DNA of 37,324 nucleotides from Nitrospirota bacterium (GTDB taxonomy: Bacteria > Nitrospirota > Thermodesulfovibrionia > UBA6902): NCBI GenBank assembly GCA_016208905.1, contig JACQXG010000012.1, positions 1 to 37,324 on the forward strand, written 5' to 3'. Position 1 is the first letter of the stretch. Every line of letters starts with the position of its first letter. Below, piece after piece: positions 32,750-37,324 of the stretch. The notes beneath the pieces were generated by a model. That model saw only the letters and a list, made by a program, of their open reading frames with translations. It made no database searches and was not told the origin of the DNA. The position numbers were made by a program, and so were the translations under genes.

Positions 32750-33379
32750 TTATCTGCTTACCAACTTTCCCTGACTTTGAGCCGCAGTAATTACGCGTGG
32801 ATGTGCCGTAAATACCTGAATGCCAGGGACGGAAACATAATCACCGTCATCAGTAATGACTTTAACCACTCCGGCGCGGGAAATAGCCTCAAGGATAAAT
32901 AAGTCGTATCCATCAAGCGGCTGTGTTGAAAAACGTGATAATGCTGCATTTGTAGTGGTTTCATCTATTTTAACTTCGAGCATTTGAGACATTGACTTGA
33001 TCTGGTCCCATGCGGTTTGAACTTCCGTGACGACATTTGCTCGTTGCGAAATATTATTATGGCGGAATTCCTTCTTTTTCTTCTTGTCGAATCCTGAAGT
33101 TCTGGCGAATATCTCCAATTCGGTCTTCTCAATCAGATGTGACAGTTCAGCCAAAGAGAGACCGCATCTAAGCAACGCGCTTTTTGCTGAAAGAGCCTTG
33201 CTGATATATAAAGGGTAGTCGTTAATTTGATATGTTCTGGGACGGGTATCGGCAAAATCGGCTCTTGAGTAAGTTGTCCAGTACCATACATTGGAATCAA
33301 CAAGAAAAAGATCAGCTTGCTGCGGGGTGTCATTACGGAGGTCAATTACCTCTGCTCTTATCGTATATTGTACAGGCAT
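32750..33379 (-). CDS. PIN-domain nuclease, last gene of the RM operon
   Basis: 209 residues. PIN pattern of acidic residues: Asp28 in 'LFLVDSNVWYW', Glu78 in 'LSLAELSHLI', Asp156/Asp159 in 'LDGYDLFILEA', Asp177/Asp178 in 'KVITDDGDYVSVPGI'. The family are Mg-dependent ribonucleases and the commonest toxin class, e.g. VapC. Longer than VapC (about 130) by an N-terminal extension and a Lys-rich insert (100-106). No antitoxin of VapB type next to it. Its ATG overlaps the stop of the STAS-like gene by one base (TAATG), so it is made together with that protein, which therefore may control it. PIN proteins in RM operons are compatible with an abortive-infection role. Confidence 0.78.
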   Translation of the reverse strand: MPVQYTIRAEVIDLRNDTPQQADLFLVDSNVWYWTTYSRADFADTRPRTYQINDYPLYISKALSAKSALLRCGLSLAELSHLIEKTELEIFARTSGFDKKKKKEFRHNNISQRANVVTEVQTAWDQIKSMSQMLEVKIDETTTNAALSRFSTQPLDGYDLFILEAISRAGVVKVITDDGDYVSVPGIQVFTAHPRVITAAQSQGKLVSR

Positions 33380-33726
33380 TACAGGTTTTGTGACTGTTCG
33401 AGCAGGACGTCATCAACAGCCTTCCGCATGTTTGGATTAGAGTAATATTCCTTGGCGTTCTCGATAACACGCTTAAGAACCGACATACCTGTTGGATTCA
33501 AATTAGTTATTTTAAGAAGCCGGTTGAGGTCGTCAGGTTTGAAGTCTTTGAGCAGCCGTCCGATTGCCGAATTGAAAAAAGGAGAGGCGAATATTTTTAC
33601 ATTCTCAAAATCAAGTTCAACGTTCTTGCCTGCCGATAATTCAGGATAGAGCATGTCATAGATTTTATGACCATCTTCCAGTGTAATACAATTTTCACCG
33701 ATTATGTTGAATACATCTATTTTCAT
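33379..33726 (-). CDS. STAS-like domain protein (DUF4325 type)
   Basis: 115 residues: 'KNVELDFENVKIFASPFFNSAIGRLLKDF' (about 34-62) has the beta-alpha pattern and 'LDFxxVxxxxSxFxNxxIGxL' of DUF4325, a STAS-like fold related to anti-anti-sigma factors; the Ser48 region is where SpoIIAA-type proteins are phosphorylated. The C-terminal part ('LKRVIENAKEYYSNPNMRKAVDDVL') is a helical tail. Between the GHKL gene (12 bases upstream) and the PIN gene (1-base overlap). Position and fold suggest it is the switch partner of the GHKL protein. Confidence 0.75.
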   Translation of the reverse strand: MKIDVFNIIGENCITLEDGHKIYDMLYPELSAGKNVELDFENVKIFASPFFNSAIGRLLKDFKPDDLNRLLKITNLNPTGMSVLKRVIENAKEYYSNPNMRKAVDDVLLEQSQNL

Positions 33727-33738
33727 GATATCCTCCCT

Positions 33739-34623
33739 CTAAAAGATAGGTTCGTCAACAACCTCAGAAGAAAGCCGATAATATGATTCGTCGCATTGAA
33801 GAGTGATATTTACAAGCGTCCCCTCGAAAAATGAGTCCCGATTCATAAAGGTCTCCTGCGTCTCACTGATTAAAGCATAACCTTCATGGCTGAATATTTC
33901 AAGCCTGCCTTTATTAATTTTCACAAAATTCTTCAGCAGATCAAGTCCCATCCCCCGGCTGGTGCCGTTGGGTTTTGTTGTAGTTCCGCGTTGAAACGCC
34001 CACCTTAGACAGCTTGCAGCACTTAAGGACTGAAAGCGGGGAACATCTTTAAAAAAGTATCTAACGTTTGAAGGAATTCCAACACCAAAATCAACGACTG
34101 TAAGTTTCAGTTCATGAAGATTTGGATAATATTGTCCACAACTGAATATACCTATAGGTGATTCGCCATGTTCAAACGCATTAATATAAGTTTCTAAAAC
34201 ATTCATAACTATTGCGTCCTTTAGTAGACTGCTTACATTAATCCAGCCCCTGCCAAGCCAATATGACTTCAAATAATCAACGACTATTGTCGTGTCAAAG
34301 GTCAAATTTTCTCTGTAGGGAATCGTATTCCCAGTCCAAAAGCTGCCCCGGTGATCGAAGGAGTTTAAGAATCCGCTTTTCCCAAGATTTGAACGAATGT
34401 CTTCCCGCATAGAGTCCCAATTGAAAGAAACCGCTCCCGACCTGTCTTTTATCAACCGGGCAAGTCCTCCAAGAAAAGCTACTGCATTTTGCCTCAGGAA
34501 ATAACAATGTGAAAAGTCAAAGGTAATATTTAAATTGTCATCATTCGCCTGATTCCAGAGAGTAAAGAGCTTGTCAAAGTCAGAGAGTTCATCATTGATC
34601 GTTGGAATGTAAATAGTCGTCAT
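33739..34623 (-). CDS. GHKL ATPase/kinase with N-terminal STAS-like domain
   Basis: 294 residues. Residues 1-90 read as a STAS-like domain ('LNITFDFSHCYFLRQNAVAFLGGLARLI', then 'SNLGKSGFLNSF'), residues 125-275 as a GHKL ATP-binding domain: N-box 'VLETYINAFEHGES' (Glu144, Asn148, His152), G1 'VVDFGVGIP' (Asp178), G2 'NGTSRGMGLDLLKNFV' (220-235). No HisKA, so it is not an ordinary histidine kinase; it resembles anti-sigma kinases (SpoIIAB/RsbW) fused to their own STAS part. Its ATG overlaps the hsdS stop by one base (TAATG). Together with the following DUF4325 gene it makes a likely partner-switching pair in an RM operon. Confidence 0.8.
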   Translation of the reverse strand: MTTIYIPTINDELSDFDKLFTLWNQANDDNLNITFDFSHCYFLRQNAVAFLGGLARLIKDRSGAVSFNWDSMREDIRSNLGKSGFLNSFDHRGSFWTGNTIPYRENLTFDTTIVVDYLKSYWLGRGWINVSSLLKDAIVMNVLETYINAFEHGESPIGIFSCGQYYPNLHELKLTVVDFGVGIPSNVRYFFKDVPRFQSLSAASCLRWAFQRGTTTKPNGTSRGMGLDLLKNFVKINKGRLEIFSHEGYALISETQETFMNRDSFFEGTLVNITLQCDESYYRLSSEVVDEPIF

Positions 34624-35822
34624 TACAAGTCGCCTCGAAAGGCTTTAGCAAGCAAAGCGGGGGTAAAGGCGGCCAAATGAGAAGATATTTCGATCTGTAA
34701 TTGCCTCGCTGTATTAACTTTCTCCCAAAGACGACTAAACCAGACCTGCTTTTCATAAGGTGGCACCGGTACTTTGATCTTATCTAGAGACTTAAGCCCA
34801 AGTGTCCGGTTTCTTCCTGCTCCTCCCGGAGAGGCATCACCTAAATCATGAAGCCCTTTTTCAGTAAGGAAGTGAAAACAGAGAAATGCTGAGGTAGCAA
34901 TTCCTTTTTGAGGAACACAGGTTAAGAATCGATGAGAGCCTACACGTCCGTGGTCTTCACGTTTTGCAATAGCAACTGCCCCCTCCCATGCAAAAACTAT
35001 ATTAAAGAGTAAATCGCCTTCTTCTATTGTAAATATTCTTTTTGAGCCCAGTTCCTTTCCTGTGAGCGCAGGCTTATGAAACGTGCCCTTGCCGAATGAC
35101 CGTATTCCTAACTCAGGATATTGGGCTGACAGGTCGACTTTAATTGGCCGGCGGACGAGAGGGGCAGCTTCTGACATAGGGAGATATTCTACATTTTTTA
35201 TGCAGTCGGCATATACACCATATAAGGTCTCATGAAAATCCTTCGTATGCTCAAATAATGCTCTCGAAATCTGCGTAATTCGAGACGTCTGATTTTCAAT
35301 ATGGGATACAATACGATTTTGTTCTGCTAAAGGAGGTACTGGAACGTTTATCTCAGAAGGGAAAGATGAAGTAAGCCCTCCAATCATCCCTCTTTTTCTA
35401 CTATGACGAAAAAAATCTATGCAGTAAGAGCTTGCCAAATAATAATAACAGTATTTTGCCAAAAGAGTAGACTTTGTTCTCAAAATAAAAGTATGCTCAT
35501 TTACCATGGCTTTCTGGAAGGGAAAATCTCTATTAACATATGCGCATTTCCCTGTTGTCGCACCATCTTTTACTATTAAAATATCATTTGGTTTAATTTT
35601 GCCTCTAGTTGTCGATAAATAGTAATCTTCGGGGACATATTTAATTGAATCCCAATAAAAGCTACCATCTTCTTTTATCTGTTGAGCACTTATCGAAGGA
35701 ACGCCATTTAAATATTGGGATACACCACCTCGCGGTCTTGAACCGCTTTCAAGTTTATTGACATATTTCGATAGATTCTCCAAAATCCAACTATCGGGTA
35801 ATTCAAATTTTTCCATTACCAT
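34623..35822 (-). CDS. hsdS: type I restriction-modification specificity subunit
   Basis: 399 residues with two target-recognition domains separated by helices, the HsdS plan. First half: 'LSKYVNKLESGSRPRGGVSQYLNGVPSISAQQI', 'NDILIVKDGATTGKCAYV', 'VPVPPLAEQNRIVSHIENQTSRI' (about 165-190, the conserved spacer). Second half: 'GDLLFNIVFAWEGAVAIAKRE', 'IKVPVPPYEKQVWFSRLWEKVNTARQLQIEISSHLAAFTPALLAKAFRGDL'. Each TRD reads one half of a bipartite DNA target. It starts 20 bases inside hsdM (ATG at 35822; a second ATG two codons on) and ends on the GHKL start. Confidence 0.93.
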   Translation of the reverse strand: MVMEKFELPDSWILENLSKYVNKLESGSRPRGGVSQYLNGVPSISAQQIKEDGSFYWDSIKYVPEDYYLSTTRGKIKPNDILIVKDGATTGKCAYVNRDFPFQKAMVNEHTFILRTKSTLLAKYCYYYLASSYCIDFFRHSRKRGMIGGLTSSFPSEINVPVPPLAEQNRIVSHIENQTSRITQISRALFEHTKDFHETLYGVYADCIKNVEYLPMSEAAPLVRRPIKVDLSAQYPELGIRSFGKGTFHKPALTGKELGSKRIFTIEEGDLLFNIVFAWEGAVAIAKREDHGRVGSHRFLTCVPQKGIATSAFLCFHFLTEKGLHDLGDASPGGAGRNRTLGLKSLDKIKVPVPPYEKQVWFSRLWEKVNTARQLQIEISSHLAAFTPALLAKAFRGDL

Positions 35823-37324
35823 TACTTTCTATCAATAGTTCTCTCATCTCTTTTACAAGGGTCAAAAGTTTCTCTGTTTTTATCTCAACAGTTTCAAGTA
35901 TCTCGTCCGGTTCCGCGTGTTCTACTTTATCCGGCTCAATTAGTCCCAAGCCTGATAGAGTCATATTGTAGTTTTTCTCTTCGATACGTTTCGCAGGTAC
36001 GAGCCATGCTCGTCCTTCCTCTGTCTTACGTTTGGGCCATTTCGTTAATAGATCGGGAAAGTCATTGCGGTATTGATGGCCGAATTTACGAGATTTACTA
36101 AGAGTTGATCCATCTCCTTGCAACCGATAGAACCAGACATTTTTTGTAGGTTTGCCAGTCTTTTGAAAAATAAAGAAACAGGTAGGATTAGGAGTATAAG
36201 GCTCGAACATACCTTTAGGAAGGGTAACAACTGCATGAAGATCGAATTCTTTCAGCAAGCGACGCTTGACTTCTATATGGCTACCTGAATCTCCAAACAT
36301 AAGGCCGTTAGGAAATATAATACCTGCTCGCCCGCCGGAACGTAAGCTACGCATTGCATGAGCAAGAAAAAGCACATACTTGTCACCTTTTTCAATACGA
36401 AGAGAACGCTTTGCATCAGAACGTGCCCCTGAAAAAGGTGGATTTTCTAAAATCACATCAAACTGCACCTCATCCCATTTATCTTCACTGCCGCAGATGG
36501 AGTCTCTGCGAACCATAGGGGAATGGTCAAATTGATGGAGCACGGCATTCATAGCCGCCATACGCATAATATCCTGATCGCTTTCAAAACCATGAATGGC
36601 GCCTGTTTGCAAAAAATCCCACTGCCTGCGCTTCAGTTTATCACCAATCCCTCTGCGCACAGGCAAACCATATGGGCCGATTGTCTCACGCACAAATTCA
36701 GGACTCGTGTTATTCAGAAGGATATGTTCATATGCTGCGATCAAAAAGCCTCCGGTGCCGCATGCCGGATCACAAATGGTTTCGCCGATCTTCGGATCAA
36801 CCATCTCTGTTATCACGCGGATAAGATGACGGGGTGTGCGGAATTGAGCTGCCTTCTTTTGGCTGCCGAGATCGCTTGATAGGATTTCAAAGAGATCGCC
36901 TTTGACATCCGCATCTTCTGCCATAAAAGAAATAGGATTTATTATATCAACAGCGCGGCGCAGGGCGGCCCCATTTGGAATAACAACAGAGGCATTTTCA
37001 AATATAGCCTTTGCGCCTTGAGAAAGTAATGGGTGTTCGGCAAACTGTGGAAGGGTGTCGCGTAAAGAGCGGAGCATCCGCTCGTTGTCAGGATCGGAAG
37101 TAAGCTTACTCCATCGGAGCGGCTCAAAATCTATCTCACGATTTCCAATCTTGTACTTGCGGAACAGACTTTTGTAATTGCCATTGCCTGCCTCCTTTTG
37201 CTCGACATCCATCTCTTCAAGCATTTTCAGAAAGAGCAGATAAGATATTTGCGTAACGTAGGTGATGGGATTTGATACGTTTGCCTCCCACATCACCTTG
37301 CACAGACGCTTTAACGTATTTTGC
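35803..37324 (-). CDS. hsdM: type I restriction-modification methyltransferase subunit (5' end beyond window)
   Basis: At least 497 residues; the frame remains open to the window edge (upstream of a GTG at 37296: QNTLKRLCK), so I count it as partial at the N-terminus. N-terminal helical domain 'NPITYVTQISYLLFLKMLEEM', then SAM-binding motif I 'DPACGTGGFLIAAYE' (about 176-190 from the GTG), catalytic motif IV 'ENPPFSG' (NPPF, near 285), and a C-terminal extension 'NVWFYRLQGDGSTLSKSRKFGHQYRNDFPDLL'. This is N6-adenine methylation of the HsdM type. It heads the minus-strand operon; its stop is inside hsdS. An hsdR gene, if present, must be outside. Confidence 0.94.
   Translation of the reverse strand, partial: QNTLKRLCKVMWEANVSNPITYVTQISYLLFLKMLEEMDVEQKEAGNGNYKSLFRKYKIGNREIDFEPLRWSKLTSDPDNERMLRSLRDTLPQFAEHPLLSQGAKAIFENASVVIPNGAALRRAVDIINPISFMAEDADVKGDLFEILSSDLGSQKKAAQFRTPRHLIRVITEMVDPKIGETICDPACGTGGFLIAAYEHILLNNTSPEFVRETIGPYGLPVRRGIGDKLKRRQWDFLQTGAIHGFESDQDIMRMAAMNAVLHQFDHSPMVRRDSICGSEDKWDEVQFDVILENPPFSGARSDAKRSLRIEKGDKYVLFLAHAMRSLRSGGRAGIIFPNGLMFGDSGSHIEVKRRLLKEFDLHAVVTLPKGMFEPYTPNPTCFFIFQKTGKPTKNVWFYRLQGDGSTLSKSRKFGHQYRNDFPDLLTKWPKRKTEEGRAWLVPAKRIEEKNYNMTLSGLGLIEPDKVEHAEPDEILETVEIKTEKLLTLVKEMRELLIESNGNGKI

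Noticed and set aside
32750-33379. PIN gene as an ordinary VapBC toxin
   Set aside because: There is no VapB-type antitoxin gene; the neighbour is STAS-like and the protein is about 80 residues longer than VapC.

Overview
The window looks like a piece of chromosome from a Gram-negative, free-living bacterium of moderate GC content. A BamD-like outer-membrane assembly lipoprotein, a UPF0182 membrane protein, a SWIB-domain protein, two phosphofructokinase-type genes and large soluble PAS/GAF sensor kinases together suggest Nitrospirota (Thermodesulfovibrionia-like) or a neighbouring 'deltaproteobacterial' phylum. This is inference from gene content; there is no rRNA to settle it. Two housekeeping-type genes are visibly broken, so either real gene decay or draft-assembly errors are present.

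Layout. 1-1.2 kb: a TumE/TumA-type toxin-antitoxin pair with a strong promoter, then tRNA-Ala. 1.2-7.3 kb: ABC-F ATPase (Uup type), a GT5-like glucan synthase, a PilZ protein whose last codons lie in a palindromic REP-like element, a SWIB protein, and a secreted Pro-rich protein overlapping a small zinc-ribbon membrane protein. 7.3-14.5 kb (minus strand): an ABC/HlyD export operon (adaptor, ATPase, two FtsX-type permeases), followed by a CBS-PAS hybrid histidine kinase. 14.8-19.1 kb: bifunctional DAHP synthase/chorismate mutase, remnants of a YbjQ gene and of a tyrosine recombinase, and two convergent phosphofructokinase genes, the second with a frameshifted C-terminus. 19.3-19.8 kb: a compact unit with tandem putative activator sites, a sigma54-like promoter, a 31-codon membrane-peptide ORF, a palindrome and a strong terminator. 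19.9-26.8 kb: cysteine synthase, UPF0182 protein, tRNA-Asp, tRNA-Val, BamD-like lipoprotein, siroheme-type dehydrogenase, tRNA-Arg, DUF2155 lipoprotein, tRNA-Ser. 27-32.7 kb: response regulator and GAF/PAS histidine kinase, GalT, and a divergent RNase Z-like hydrolase.

32.7-37.3 kb (minus strand): a tightly coupled operon hsdM-hsdS-GHKL ATPase-STAS-like (DUF4325)-PIN nuclease. The methylase and specificity subunits of a type I restriction-modification system are followed, with start/stop overlaps, by what looks like a partner-switching pair and a PIN-family ribonuclease. No hsdR lies in the window (hsdM runs off the right edge). This is the best candidate for an undescribed defence-associated module: a DNA-modification system with a regulated RNase toxin attached.

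Five tRNA genes, several dispersed inverted-repeat families and a number of promoters are also annotated. No CRISPR array, rRNA or intact transposase was seen.
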